A stretch of DNA of 64,000 nt, taken from contig KV424052.1 in the NCBI GenBank assembly GCA_001632435.1, forward strand, positions 16,453 through 80,452. The letters are read 5' to 3'. Position 1 is the first letter of the stretch. Each line of letters begins with the position of its first letter. Shown here in pieces: positions 1-11,999 of the stretch. Both the position numbers and the translations under genes were made by a program. The notes under the pieces are model-generated. The model saw only the letters and a program-made list of their open reading frames with translations, searched no databases and was not told the DNA's origin. Origin of the DNA: Calocera cornea HHB12733 (lineage: Eukaryota > Basidiomycota > Dacrymycetes > Dacrymycetales > Dacrymycetaceae).

Positions 1-1104
1 ACCCGCATAGTCCTCCGAAAACGTGTCAAAGAACACGACATCCCACCTCTCCCCCTGCTCCCCTTGCGCGCTCAGCACATCCTGCCACTTCCCCCTCCGC
101 ACCTCCACCCCTTTCTTCCCCATCCACCCCGTCGCTTGCATGTGCGCCAGCACGTCCGGGTGGGGCTCGATGATCGTGTGTCTTGTGGGGGAGAGGGCCT
201 GGAAGAGGCTGTCGATCTACTTCTGGGGTTAGCGGGCTCAGGAGGGAGGGGGGGGGACGAGGTGGTACGCACGATCCCTAGGCCGAAGCCGACGTTCAGC
301 ACACGCAACCCGTCCACCCCCTCGGGCGGCTCGGCCTCGCTCAGCAGGTGCACGGTCTCCTCCACTACCCCACTATCAGCGCGCTTCCAAGACACACGGC
401 AAGAGGCAAGCGAGAATCCGAAAAGGAAAGAGCACGCACTGATCCGCCTCTCCCACCCCATCATCACCCCGACCTGCACGTCCCTCCCGTCCGCATCCTG
501 CACTACGACGGCGCACACCTCCTGCCCTGCGCCGTCCTGCCGGTACACGAGGCGTGAGGCGAGGAAGGACTCGAGGTCGCCTGCCGGGGTCGGGTCGAGT
601 ACTTTGAGCGCCGAATGCGACGCTAGGAGGTTGAGCAGCAGTTCTATATACGGTGTGCGTGAGTGGGTGTGGCCAGGGAGGCGGATGGAAGGGCAGACCG
701 GAGCGCAAACCGGCGTCGCGGATCAACGTATACGTGCCCTCCTCATTCCTCGAGATCGCGATGTCGCCCGCCGTATTCCCCAGGTTGTCCACTAGCCCCG
801 TCCAGCTCAGCGCCCTCCTCTCAATAGCACACAACAGCTACAACGCACCAGCATTCCACACGCCCCCGCCCTCCAACACCGCTCTCACCGCCTCCTCGCT
901 CCCCCACTCAGCGGCGTAGTGCAGCGCGCCCCACCCAGAGTCGGGGCTCTGGTACCACGCGGGCGCGCCGTCTGCCAGCGCGGCTTTTACCGCCGGCAGG
1001 TCGTGTGCCAGCAGGGCGCTGTGAAGGACGGCGGCGGATTCGAGTAGCTCGGGAGGGAGGGCATCGGTAGCGGAGGAGAAGTCGAGGTTGTCGGCGTCGG
1101 ACAT
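1..1104 (-). CDS. RMT2: Protein arginine N5-methyltransferase RMT2 (3' end beyond window)
   Basis: RMT2 transfers a methyl group from S-adenosylmethionine to the delta nitrogen of arginine; in yeast the known target is ribosomal protein L12. The start chosen is the ATG at 1104-1102 (MSDADNLDFSS), because upstream in-frame codons look like leader sequence. The N-terminal exon has the ankyrin-like stretch expected of fungal RMT2 (WGALHYAAEWGSEEAVRAVL). Spliced exons then read VDNLGNTAGDIAISRNEEG, FLASRLVYRQDG, and the Rossmann-fold SAM-binding motif LRVLNVGFGLGI near 290-310. The last visible exon encodes HTIIEPHPDVL and ends in WDVVFFDTFSEDYAG, typical of the family. At least four short introns interrupt it, for example one that begins just after GGVWNA near 850. 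The C-terminus is off the left edge. Identity is firm; exact exon edges are only partly resolved. Confidence 0.9.
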
Positions 1105-1307
1105 GGGAAGGGGGATGGCGTCGCGCATATGCCCTTGTGCACCCCTGGACGGCACTCTCTTCATCGGTATGCATCACGTGATTAATATCATAAAAAATGT
1201 CAAGATGCGAATTACAGTACAAGCGTGGCGATATTCGCCGGGGAATGTCACGCTGCAAATAAATACTGCGTGAGAGACGCCAGGCTACTTATCCAATAGT
1301 CGCTGGG

Positions 1308-4300
1308 TCAATGACGAGTCCGCCAGCCGCCAAAGCGTCGTCCAATGCGAGTCAAAGCCGTCTCTCGTGGCTTTTCCTGCATCGGTGGTGTTTGGTCCGA
1401 GCTCGGTGCAGGATGTAGCCCCTCCAAAGCCTCGTCACAGTATTCCACACCCCTGTGTTGGCCTATAGCTTCGCACCTCTTTCTCACATCATTCAAGAAC
1501 TGATCGGCTTCCGCAATCCTGCCCTGGCTCGCAGCGATGTGTCCCAAATGCCTGATGCACTCAGCTGCACCAAGCGGATGGCCGATCTCTTCGAATATGA
1601 GTTTGACCTCTTGAATCGTAGAGATAGCTTCGTCGTACCGTTCTTGCGCGTAGAGGATGTCGGCCATACTTTTCATACATTGAGCTGAGCTGAGGAAGTA
1701 ACCGTTCGCGTCGAATTCCTCTTTCGCCTCCAGCATTGGAACGGCCTCGTCGTACTTTATAAGCTCGGCGAGCGCATCCGGAATATGCTGCTGACATTGG
1801 ATGGCACCGAATGAACTTCCTATGGTCTCGAAGGCTGTCTTCGCTTACGTCACTTAAACGATCGCTTCGTCCTGCTGGCCAAGCATGTGGAGGATGCTGC
1901 TGAGACTCAGCGCGCACTGCGCCTCCCTATGGCGGTCTCCGATCACTTCGAATTCGCGCTTCGCTTCCTTTAACAGGGGGACGGCCTCCGTGTAGCGCGT
2001 TAGCATGCGCAACACCTCGCCCATATGCTCGGTCATTGTGCTGATCTGAGGCGATCGTCGCATGCCTCGAAGACTACCTTGGCATCCTTCAGCATGTGAA
2101 AGGACCTCTGATATTGACCCTTCGTTCGCAGCACATTGGCCCAGCTGAGCTTGCATTGTGCTGATTGCCTACGGTTCTGGATGGCTTCGAAAACTGGCGT
2201 CGCCTCCTCAAAATGATGAATGGCATCTTCGAACTTGTCCAGCGCGTAGAGCACATTGCCAATGTCGTATGTGCATTGAGCGACCTGTCGCCGAAGACCC
2301 ATTGCTTCAAAAGCCAATCTTGCTTCCTGCAAAACCGGAAGAGGCTCGTGAGAGCGACTCATGTTATAGAGCACGACGTCAATGGTTTGGATGGTCTGTG
2401 CTTTCGCGAAACGGTCATCGACAATCCCGAATATTGTCATGGCTTCTTCCAGTTCTTCCAATGCGTCGTCATGTCGACTGAGCATGCAAATCACCTTGTC
2501 CTCGTTGCGGGCACACAGCCCAACGGATCGACTATATCCAGTTTACTCGAAGATTTCTTTTGCTGCCTCCAGCTCGAACAGTGCATCTTCGTATTTGCTG
2601 AGGCCTAACAGGACTTGGGCCATATCCTGCATGCACGAAGCGACCCCTCGTCGATCACCGCCCACTTCAATTGCAGCTTTCGCTTCGAGAAGAAGAGGAA
2701 CTGCTTCGGAACATCGGCTAAGGAGTCGGTAGATCTCGGAAATGCTTTGGGTACATCTTGCCGCGCTGTGATAATCATTGAAGGAGGCGAATGCCGCCTT
2801 CGCCTCTTCGACTTTGGCGATAGCTTCGTCATGCTCATTTAGGTCGTCGAGAAGGTTGCCCATACTCCATGCACAGCGGGCCACGCCAACTTGGTCTTCA
2901 CGCATTTCGAAATATGTGTTGGCTTCGTTGAATTTTTTAATAGCTTGGTGGATATTTCCTTGCATGTGCAGCATCTCGCCCATGAACCATGTGCACTCTG
3001 CTTTCGACCCGCTGGAACCAACGAGTTCCAGCTGCTTACTTGCCTCCGTTAACAGCGCCATACAATCGCCGTAATACGTTTGATACGTAAAGTCGGCCAC
3101 TTGCATTGTCGCCAACGGAAATTCCTCCAGCTCGTCCCAGTTCGGAGCTGACTTCCAGAAATGAAGTAGGACTGCACTGATATTGCCAACTTCCGCAGAT
3201 AGCAGGTTTACAGCTTGTGCAAAGTCCTCCGTACCGAATTTGTCTACATCGGCCGCCATGTGCATGGAATATGAACGCATGTCAGTAAGGCAGGCATTGT
3301 CGGGCGGGTGGTGCTCAAGAACGAAATCGCGAGTTGGTGATAATACTCGGAGTCTCCCCTTGTCGTTGAAAAGAAACGCGACGCCCAACAGCGCAAGTGA
3401 AGTGCCTCTGGTGTTCTTGAGAGAAGGCAGCATGCGAGGAAGGCTCGAAACGTCTGGACCATAGGGCAGCAAACATAGGAGCGATAGTAGGTTGGGTGCC
3501 TCCGGATTGTCCTGCATGGTGTGGGAATTGAGAGATAACTGGATTGACGCTTCCAGACTGATCAACCGCCCGCTTCCTTCGATTTGAAGGAGGAGCGTCT
3601 TCTCCGTTTCGTACGCCTGTAGCAAGTCCGCAACAGCATAAGCTGACCCTGATGAGCCATGAGGTTGATCGCCAGGGACAGTCCATCGAGCATCAAGAGC
3701 AATCGGTCCAGCTTGTCGTCTTGACGTCGAGCAATACGGGTCCATATTTGACGGGCCGTTTCGAGGGAGAGGGGGGAGAGGGGAACAAGGCACGTTTCAG
3801 CCCAGTCGACGGTCGATGGGCGGATTGCGCCTCGCATTGTGATGATGAGCGATAGCCTTGAAATTCGGCGAGCTCCCCCAATAGAGCGTCCACATTGGAC
3901 TTGTCCACCGAGTCCCAAGCGGTTTCAACGCTGTTCAGGATCAGAAGAACGTGCGGTCGCGACGCAAGTAGTCGACTACTGCCTGCCGCACATTGGCATC
4001 GTGTTGCAACCGCAATGACGCCGCGAGCGTCTGCACGATACCTTCTGCAGAGGTAATACCTTCGCACGTGGCGAACAGAGTTTCCTTCCCGCACTTTGCC
4101 TTGACCTTGGCATTGTTGATCACGACGGCTGCAACTGATGTCTTGTCAATCCCGCCAGGGCCGGGAAGCGGTACACAACATGCTTCCTTTCGAAGGAGCA
4201 GCTCCACGATCGATGTTACAAGTTTTTCTCGGCCATGAAAAACGGTGGGGTTGGGCGGTATCTCAACATTGGGAAGATCGGACGGGCTGCGTGATGAAAA

Positions 4301-5070
4301 TTAGTGACTCGTCAACATTTCGTCGTCAATCACTTACACTTCTGTCGCGTGAGACCCGGGACCCTGCACCGACGTCACGCTAGGTTCATATCCCCTTAAC
4401 GTGATCTTACCTGCAACTTGAGCTTCCCGAGCTGCTCGTGCACTTCAACCACATCAACCGCCTAGACTACCTGAGTACAGATCAGGATGCGGCTGAATAG
4501 ACAAAAGTATTGCTCCTACCGCAAACTCCAGCATCATCTTATTCAAGTTCCTACGCAGCTTAGCCACAGTCTCCCTTGCACTGAGGATCGTACTGGTTGA
4601 GGTACCGGGAGTTTCATCGAGCATCAAGAATGTCTCCACCTCACTTGTCGCCCTTATAATTGGTCATCAGTTGTTGAAGATGGGGGAGCAGGAGACAGTG
4701 TCGTACTTGCGCAGCCACTCAACCATCTCATCCGCTGAAGCATTGCCTCCTGCGCCGGGCGGAACACCATCCAAGACCCGCTCGGTGATCCACGTCAATC
4801 TGGCGGCTAGCTCCTGGCAGTCTTGTCGGTGGGTTCCAATAATCTCGCATCCCGGTAAGACTTCCGTCATCCGGGCTAGCACTCGTGAAATGGCGCACAT
4901 CCCAGATACCCAGCACTTTCAGCGCTATCGTCACGAGTTTGTCCTTCCTTGAATCCGATGTTCCGGGCGCCTTGGACTGCCACTGTTTAAGCGCCCTGTT
5001 CAGGCCCACTCTGCTCCCATTGGTATCGGAGGTCGATGCGATTATCGTGAGGTTGCAGCTAGCAGAGGCG
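1308..5070 (-). pseudogene. Degenerate NLR: MLKL-NTD-like / NB-ARC / TPR relic
   Basis: This is a paralogue of the intact NLR at 21260-24405, aligned along nearly its whole length but broken. N-terminal pieces at about 4454-5009 (ARLTWITERVLDGV, ETVAKLRRNLNKMMLEFAVGAI) resemble the helical MLKL-NTD-like domain of mushroom NLRs. The NB-ARC begins near 4290 (EIPPNPTVFHGRE). Its P-loop reads GPGGIDKTS, with the Walker-A Gly replaced by Asp (codon 4147-4145). The frame then shifts near 3955 (before VLLILNSVETAWD), near 3860 (before SLIITMRG) and near 3640 (after LMAHQGQL). GLPLAI has become GLSLAI. The TPR part has an in-frame TAA at 2545-2543, a further shift near 2040 and stops near 1854. TPR repeats of about 40 residues (EAxxxFExxGDRxxxAxC) continue to the stop at 1308. 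It cannot encode a working STAND ATPase. Confidence 0.85.
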
Positions 5071-5112
5071 GGAAGTCATTCACAGGTTTCGCGCAAGAAA
5101 GGCGACAAGGAT

Positions 5113-5127
5113 GGGGGGGGGGGGGGG
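5113..5127. repeat. 15-nt poly-G run
   Basis: A homopolymer of 15 G on the + strand lies just beyond the N-terminal end of the NLR relic. Such runs are prone to slippage and sequencing error, so the exact length is doubtful. Confidence 0.85.
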
Positions 5128-5869
5128 TTCAAGAGCAAGTGAATGCGGGGGTCGAAATCGCCTGCACGCTGGGTGGATTATAAGCGCCCATCGTCCCCCG
5201 GGAAATGGAGCGTTGAGATCTGCCGTTATCAGGCACGATGAGGCGTCGGGCTGTGCCGTCCCTATCCCGGCGGTTGGCGCTGAGCACGTGTCTCGGGAAT
5301 CCATTGTTGCCTGGCTGATGGAAGACATCATGACGACATTGTGGAGTTTAGTGGTATATTGTAGATAGGACCCTTTAGGTGTGGATGGAGGGGAACAGCA
5401 GGAGATGGACGGTGGTGACTCCTTCGCCCCTGGAATTTGACGGAAGCTAATCACCACCAGCATGGTGGTAACTCATCACTGACGCGGTTTCCCGGCGCAT
5501 CACAAGATACGTATCCATGATTACAAGCAAAATCTCGTCCCTTGAGTTGCTCTCGAGCTTCTTCGTATTGTAGCCACGAATGGAATCAAGTGATACGCTT
5601 TGATCGTATTGTACAACGGGCCAATGTATCGAGAAACAAGTCAAACAAGGCAGTCCTAAAACGCGAGCTAAATCTGGGCAATTAGTACATCGGTATGAAC
5701 ACATGGAAGGGTATAAGCGTTCGTGGGAAGAGGTATCAAGATGAGCCGTGTATGATGACAATCACATGGATAGATGAAATAGAGATGTTCGAGATGAGTA
5801 GATCGGTGTGTTGAAACCCTAGATAACTGGCAGGGGATCAGACATGGGGGGCACAGTAGGTGGTAGAGG
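5128..5869. other. Intergenic, no gene recognised
   Basis: About 740 bp between the NLR relic and the next gene. Short open frames on the minus strand (5080-5463, 5447-5761, 5668-5892) show no family motif or convincing splice structure. The right end may hold the 3' UTR, or a last small exon, of the gene that follows, because a GTACGT donor-like site lies at its 3' end. Confidence 0.5.
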
Positions 5870-6742
5870 TTACGTACACCATTGCGAGTCACAGACAGCC
5901 ACTTCCTGCCGGTCCTCAGTGCCAGAGGAGAACACCGCTTCGCGCTCGCGCGCTATGTCGCTCAGCTCCCGCTCAATAGTCGCGACGTCGAGCATTTGCG
6001 CGCAGTCGATGTAGCCTTTGGCCCAAAGCACGTCCAGCGCCTTCTTCCACCAGATCGTGTATATGTCCGTCGGCGTGGCAGTTGTGAGCTCGTGAGACTC
6101 CACACGGACTGAGGCAAGATAGCGGAGGAGTTTGCGCCCATTGACGCCGTCCAGAGAGCCGATGCGCACGGCAGCGAGCAGGCTTGCCGCTTGCGTGCAA
6201 AGATTCGCCTTGCGCTGGTGGTAGTATATTCCACAACTGGCCGGATGGTCTAGCGTGCCGCGGCAGAGAAATCCCGGTTTCCAGGGTACAGAACGTGTCA
6301 GATAGAGGGCGAAGCTGTAGATCCCAGGGTGTTCTTGGTAGATCAGGGTGTAGATGGAGCTAGGTTCCAAGCGAGGGATGTCTCGTGGTGGATTTTGTAG
6401 GGGTGGATGCGATGGATGGGATTTGATGGAAGGCGGGAGGACTTCGGGTGCGATGGCTCGATAATGCCATCGTTGCAAGTGCCGACCTCGTCCGTATCGC
6501 TGCAGCGCGCAGAGTGGGCATGTGGGGCTGCAGCGACGTGCACGTGATGGAGATCGACGAGAGTCTTTTCTGTCAAGAGCGAGTAGAAATGCGGGTTCGG
6601 GGCCGGGCGTGTTGGATGATTGGAAGTGAAGAAAGGGATTTGGGGGTAGGGCGAGTCGTTCTCTTTGGCAAAGAGCGCATGGACATAGATCTAGGCCATT
6701 TTCTGCAGGCAAGAGGCTTCCTCCGGATGCCACGCTCGCCAT
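5870..6742 (-). CDS. Hypothetical protein, about 290 aa, unrecognised
   Basis: An uninterrupted frame reads MASVASGGSLLPAENG to DSQWCT. I do not recognise a family. The first 130 residues are Pro/Arg/Ser-rich and include two close CxxC-like pairs (CPCALC, CPLCAL), which could be a small metal site or chance. From residue 130 the composition becomes that of a folded protein (IYTLIYQEHPGIYSFALYL, IYTIWWKKALDVLWAKGYIDCAQMLDVATIERELSDI), with likely helices at the end. No signal peptide or membrane segment is apparent. The true start may lie further in, since the N-terminal part has weak coding character. It is divergent from KAP114, with about 370 bp between the two starts. Confidence 0.45.
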   Translation of the reverse strand: MASVASGGSLLPAENGLDLCPCALCQRERLALPPNPFLHFQSSNTPGPEPAFLLALDRKDSRRSPSRARRCSPTCPLCALQRYGRGRHLQRWHYRAIAPEVLPPSIKSHPSHPPLQNPPRDIPRLEPSSIYTLIYQEHPGIYSFALYLTRSVPWKPGFLCRGTLDHPASCGIYYHQRKANLCTQAASLLAAVRIGSLDGVNGRKLLRYLASVRVESHELTTATPTDIYTIWWKKALDVLWAKGYIDCAQMLDVATIERELSDIAREREAVFSSGTEDRQEVAVCDSQWCT

Positions 6743-7111
6743 CCTTGCAGATGTCGTGTTAGCAAGACATTGGGGGAAAGCAAGATGTCGTTAGCCCGAG
6801 CGCCTATTGATGAGGCAGATAGGCCACCAGGAATGAGGTTACGTGAGTAGATGTGATGATGAGTCGGGCACGAGGCAGACGCGTGTTGTGCGTATGTAAG
6901 AAACAGAGCGGCAGCTAAACGCGGCAGGGCGTCCCGATGCGCGCGTCCCTCGCGCGTCGGGCGTCAGCATCCTGACCAAGTCTATTCACCCGCCCCTACT
7001 CATTCCCGCACAACGCACGCCACTGCGCACCTCCTTCCTCATTGTCCACGAATAATACCCCCTCCTCCTTATTCCTCTTCCAGACTCCTTGAGCCCATCG
7101 TGTTCCAAGCC
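6743..7111. promoter_or_regulatory. Divergent promoter region of the 5870-6742 gene and KAP114
   Basis: About 370 bp separates two outward-facing start codons. It must contain both 5' regions. A pyrimidine-rich stretch runs up to the KAP114 ATG. No definite TATA box or named binding site could be assigned. Confidence 0.4.
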
Positions 7112-10100
7112 ATGTCGGACATTTCCAGCATCCTCTTCGCGACAATGTCGCCCGACCCCCGCACGCGCATCGAGGCAGAGATCTCGCTCGCGGACACATT
7201 CACCCAACCGCGTGCGCAGCAGTCCATTCTGCAATGCCCGCATGCAACTGAATAATAAACAGAGACTGGTCTGATACTCGCGCAAATATCTGTCTCGCCC
7301 GAGATGGACGTGAGCCTTCGCCAATCCGCAGCCATTGCTCTGAGGAAATATGTACGGGAGTACTGGGCACCAGGCCAGGATGGCTACAAGGGCCCAGCAG
7401 CACCTCCAGACGTGAGTCCCGTACTCCCCTATACATGCAAGTCCGGTCTAACAAGATTGCCCTAGATCCAAGAACAGATTCGGCAGATCATTTTCAAAGG
7501 TCTCGCGGACCCGCAGCAAAAGATTCGTGCGCTTTCCGCGACCGTCATCTCAACCTGCGCCAAGTCCGACTTCCCTGCGCGATGGCCTACGTTGCTCGAT
7601 AACCTCCTCGCATACCTCTCATCGGGAGATCCGTCCCAGGTACACGGAGCGATGACAGTACTGAGCGAACTGGTGCGGGCGGAGCTGAGCGAGGATCAGA
7701 CGATCCCGATGCTGCAGAGGATGTTGCCGGTGCTGCTGAATGTGCTAGGTGCAGGCGAGGTGGTGCGTCCACGTCCTTTGTGCTCTCCAGCAAACTTCCC
7801 TATTGATTTCCATTATTCTCAGTACTCTGGACCCACCCGCGCACGCGCCGTGCACGTGTTCTCAGAATGCCTACGCGCGCTCGAGATGCTCAAGTCCGAG
7901 TACCCCAAGCAGATCAAGTCCGCGACAGAGCAGATCCTCCCCACCTGGCTGAGCGCGTTCCAGCACCTATTGCAGTCCGATCCGACGCAGGAAATCGATA
8001 AGGATGCGGGAGGAGACCTGGCTATGCGGACCCAGATATTCATGGTGGGCCTCCTATACCCAGCTCCAAAACTTGTGCTGACATGGAGCCCACAGACGCT
8101 CAGCACCGTCTGTTGGACATTTCCTCGCTTTATATCACCAGTTGCACAAGACTTCTTTATGCTCGGCCTGTCCCATCTGAACGCCCTCTATCCCAACTTC
8201 CACGATGAGTACCTGCTTTCCTCCGGCTCCGGACTCGAGATCCCGGTCCCTGGCTTCCTGGATGACGACACGGTCGCATGCGGCCCGCAGCTCGCCAGCC
8301 CCATCCTCGACTTCATGTCCAGTCAGATCAGGGTGCCCAGAATGAAGCAGTGGCTCGAGGGCAGCGGTATAGGCGAGGTGCTCGGCGTGGTCGTGCGGTG
8401 GATCCAGATGACGACGGATGATGAGGAGGCGTGGATGGGTGACATCAATCTGTTCGTGAACGATGAGGATGATGAGGCGGATACGTATAGTATCAGGCTG
8501 AGCGGCTTAGAACTGGTCGATGTATGCTGTCCATTCTTGACCCATCTCGCTCACAATACTGACCGAGCTGTAGGAACTGTTCGAGGACTTCCCGGTCCAT
8601 ACACCACGGGTGCTGGCAGAGATAGTACAAAGCTCCATCAATGCCGCGCAGCAGGACCGGGTGGCAAGGAAGGAAGAATGGTGCGCATATATCCCACTTG
8701 CCTGATCAGAGTACATTGTCTGACATTGCAATAGGTGGAAGCCAATTGAAGCTGGCCTGGCCATTCTTGCCAACAAGCCCACGGCAGACGCGATGATGAT
8801 CGCCTTTGACGATAACGTGATTCCCACCGACCAGATTTTGTGGCTCCTGCGGGATGTTCTGCCTGCGCTGTGCTCGAACTCGCACGTCGCTTTCTTGCAG
8901 GGCCGCGCACTCATATTCGCGGGCCGGTACCACAAGCTCGCGGATGATGCCCTTGCGCGAGACTATGTGAACGCGACGCTCGGCGTGCTGGAGAGCGAGG
9001 GTGTCGAGGCCGTTGCGAAGGTCTCTGCCGTTCGGGCGATCCAAGCGTGCGCACTTGTCTGTTGCCTACGCATATCTACTTACCTTGCCCTAGTTACTCA
9101 TACAACGCCAGCCTCACCTTGCCGTTCGCTGAGCGCATAACTGTCTGCCTCGCACCTCTGCTTACACAGACGACGGAGGACACGCTGAGCCAGGTGCTGG
9201 AAACGCTAAATGCAGTCGTTGGCTTGGATGGTGGAAAGTGGATGTCGGACACGCTGGCAGGACAGTTGGGCAGCGGGTTGCTACATGTCTTGGATGAGAA
9301 TGCCAAGGGTACGCACGGTGCCCTCTCTATACCGACCCTCGCTCATCTGGCTCTACAGACATGATCTTCGTATCTGTCCTTTCCAACATGTTCGAGACGC
9401 TCGCCTCGTCTCCTTACTACGTCTCCGTCGTTCGGGAGACCCTGCCACGTCTGGCTCAGACTGCCGCCGACAACGCAGTGTCGAGCCCGAATTCGTCTGT
9501 CCCGGCCATCGATCTTATCACGAGCCTCATCCGCGGCTGCAAGCTTCCGAACGGCCTTGGGGAGGGCTTTGTGGACATGGTTGTACCGGCGCTGACTACT
9601 TGTATTTTGACGGCGGAGGACAGAGACCTCGTTGGTGTCAGTGATTTTCGCATCCTACTCGAGACTGTCACTCACTCCATATAGAGCGCTGTCGTCTGCT
9701 TGACCCACGTCGTCCGAAAGGATTGTCCGCAGATCCTGAGGTACCACAATCCTCAGGGACAGACTGGTTTGCAGATCATGATTCAAGTACTTGCGCACGT
9801 CCTGCGACCGCAAGAATCCGAGGCAGGCGGTTTATGGATTGGCGACCTCGTTGTGCACCTTCTCCGTCGTGCGGGAGATGAAATGGCTGCTGTCCTGCCC
9901 GATTTGCTCATCTCTCTGGTGACGAGACTACCAACCGTCAAGACCGCGCCGTTCATCCAGAGCCTCGTCATCCCCTTCGCATATATTATGCAATCGCATC
10001 GTGACTTCGTCCTTGACCTGCTCGAGAAAACACCGGTCCACATGCCAGACGGCAGTGTGAAGAGCGGGGTGGAGGTATTGCTGCGGTCATGGACAGACAC

Positions 10101-10890
10101 TTCCGAGGCATTCCAGGGGCACTGGGCGAATCGGATCAGGTACTCGTCATGCTTTGCATCATTCAAGATGTGGAACTGACGACGCTCCAGTGATCTTGGG
10201 CTATGCCAACTCTTCTTGTCCGGTCGGTCCAGCGTACTCTCGGTCCCCTGCCAAGGATCCTTGATCATCAAGCCAGAACAAGAGAACATCATTATTACAC
10301 GGTCAAAATCGAAGCAAAGTGAGCCAGTCGTGCCTGTCAGAGAGAGCCATATTAACGGTGAACTAGTGCCTATCGAATACACCTCAATCCCCTTCCCTGT
10401 GAAAGCGATGAAGATCATCCTTGGCGATATCACAACAGACGCCGAGCCAGCCAGCGCTGGCGTGAAACTGGGTATCCCGACCGGGACCGATGATGATGAT
10501 GACGAGGACGTACGTTCAGCTTATATCCTCTGGGAGACGCGGGATTCCTAACCATACCTGAAGGCGGATGACTGGGCTGATGAGGAGACGGTGTACCAGG
10601 AGCGAGTGAAGGATGACGAGTTCGCGTTCTTATCAGGTACGTAGCTACTGGAGACAGGTTCTCTATTGCTCACACTCCCTGCAGAAAACTGGGACGATGA
10701 AGATGACTTCCCAGATGATGTGGATGACGAGGACCTGAAGGAAGACCCCGTGTCAAAAATGGACATGCAAGCGTATCTCTTCGCCTTTCTACGAGACTGC
10801 GCGCAGAAGAACACCAACAACTTCGCACGTATTGTCGACGAGCTGAATGTCGAGGAGCAGATGACGCTGCAGCGAGCCCTGAGTGGCTGA
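7112..10890 (+). CDS. KAP114: Importin-9 / Kap114 family karyopherin
   Basis: A nuclear import receptor of the importin-beta class; yeast Kap114 carries TBP, histones H2A/H2B and other cargo. The start is MSDISSILFATMSPDPRTRIEAEISL at 7112, the importin N-terminal fold. A 51-nt intron (about 7211-7261) joins FTQP to QTGLILAQISVSPEMDVSLRQSAAIALRKYV; another is 7412-7466. HEAT-type helices run to the C-terminus through at least eight more short introns (near 7770, 8055, 8520, 8680, 9050, 9310, 9645, 10140, 10510, 10640). Diagnostic importin-9 features are the basic RSKSK segment before YTSIPFPVKAMKIILGD, the acidic loops TDDDDDED and ENWDDEDDFPDDVDDEDL, and the end DMQAYLFAFLRDCAQKN. The stop is TGA at 10888-10890. 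Function is assigned by family; it should act at the nuclear pore with Ran-GTP. Confidence 0.9.
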
Positions 10891-10991
10891 TCTCGCTGTA
10901 CGATCTTTATGACATCCGGATTGGTTGGCCATCACACTTTAGGATAGGCATTAGGTAATTCTCCTACGACGTAATGATGCTATATCGATCT

Positions 10992-11970
10992 TCAGAACTT
11001 GAACTTGACGATGATCTCTCCCTGGACTGCAACAGGATCGAGGCCTAGCCGAGGAAGAAGATCGTCGAAACGCGCCGGGTCTAGTCGTTCGAGATACTTG
11101 AGAATCTTGGCACGTTCGTGAACCATGGACTTGAGACTGCGACGATTGTGAATGTCCTTCTTGTGTGTCGTCAGGTGTTTCCACATATTACGGATTCGCA
11201 CGGTGAGAATAGCAGCTAACACCCGGATCGGCATTAGAACGAGCACAGCGGTTCATGGATGGGACGCACCTTGCACCTCTGGCCGACCGGTATCCTCGTC
11301 GTGTGTGCCAAATGCACGAATGCATCTTCGACGGTTCTCGAACCCAATCCCACCTGCATTCGCGTTCCTGAGGTCCACAATCCTGCTCAGCAAGTTTCCT
11401 TGAACATGACTCCACTCAATGCCATCTGCCAACATCTCCTCTTTCTGCTGCTCCGGCTTGTCCTTGAAAGCGCGAGTGAGTAGGCCGGACTGTGCTGTCA
11501 GGTGCGGCAAGCTCTCGAACAGCACGCGCTCGTCGGTCCCACGGATACCGAATTGATACTCATCCGGAAGGGTGATTTCTTCAACGCTAATCGGGCGAAC
11601 AGGAGCATCCTCAAGGGCCTGTTCGTCCACTAGGATGCGGGCGAGGTCGCAAGCGAGCCATTTGGCATGTCCGGCTGGTGTGTCGGGTAGACCGAGGACT
11701 GGGTGGGGACCATGTGCAGCTTCCGCCGCCTTGCGCTGCAGACGGAATTCTACATTTCGCTTCTTCCGTATTCGTGCAGCCTCGTTTCTCACGGATATCA
11801 GTGCTGGTTGGGAGGTGTGGAAACTGGCGGAGAACGACGGGAGGAGGAATTGTGGAAGAACGTGCGTGGACGCCGAGCTGCTTGCTATGATCATGACGCA
11901 TCAGTGAGTGTAGATAATCCATAGGTATATGCTCACCTCGTGCGCAGGGCGTGGCCATTGCTCTGAACAT
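10992..11970 (-). CDS. MRPS28: Mitochondrial small-subunit ribosomal protein uS15
   Basis: The S15 signature is clear: NMWKHLTTHKKDIHNRRSLKSMVHERAKILKYLERLDPARFDDLLPRLGL. It binds the small rRNA in the mitoribosome. I resolve three exons. Exon 1 (11970-11937, 34 nt) encodes MFRAMATPCAR and ends before a GTGAGC donor. Intron 1 is 11936-11885, ending ATAG. Exon 2 is 11884-11270. Intron 2 is 11269-11216 (GTGCGT...TTAG), joining EVQ to AAILTVRIRNMW. Exon 3 ends at TGA, 10994-10992. The spliced N-terminus MFRAMATPCARASSSASTHVLPQFLLPSFSASFHTSQPA, given here in two overlapping pieces (MFRAMATPCARASSSAST and LPSFSASFHTSQPA), is Arg/Ser-rich without acids, a good mitochondrial presequence. An unspliced reading would start at a downstream Met (11894) and lose half of it. 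Confidence 0.92.
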
Positions 11971-11999
11971 GGCGAACTTTGATAATGTCTGCTCGCTAC

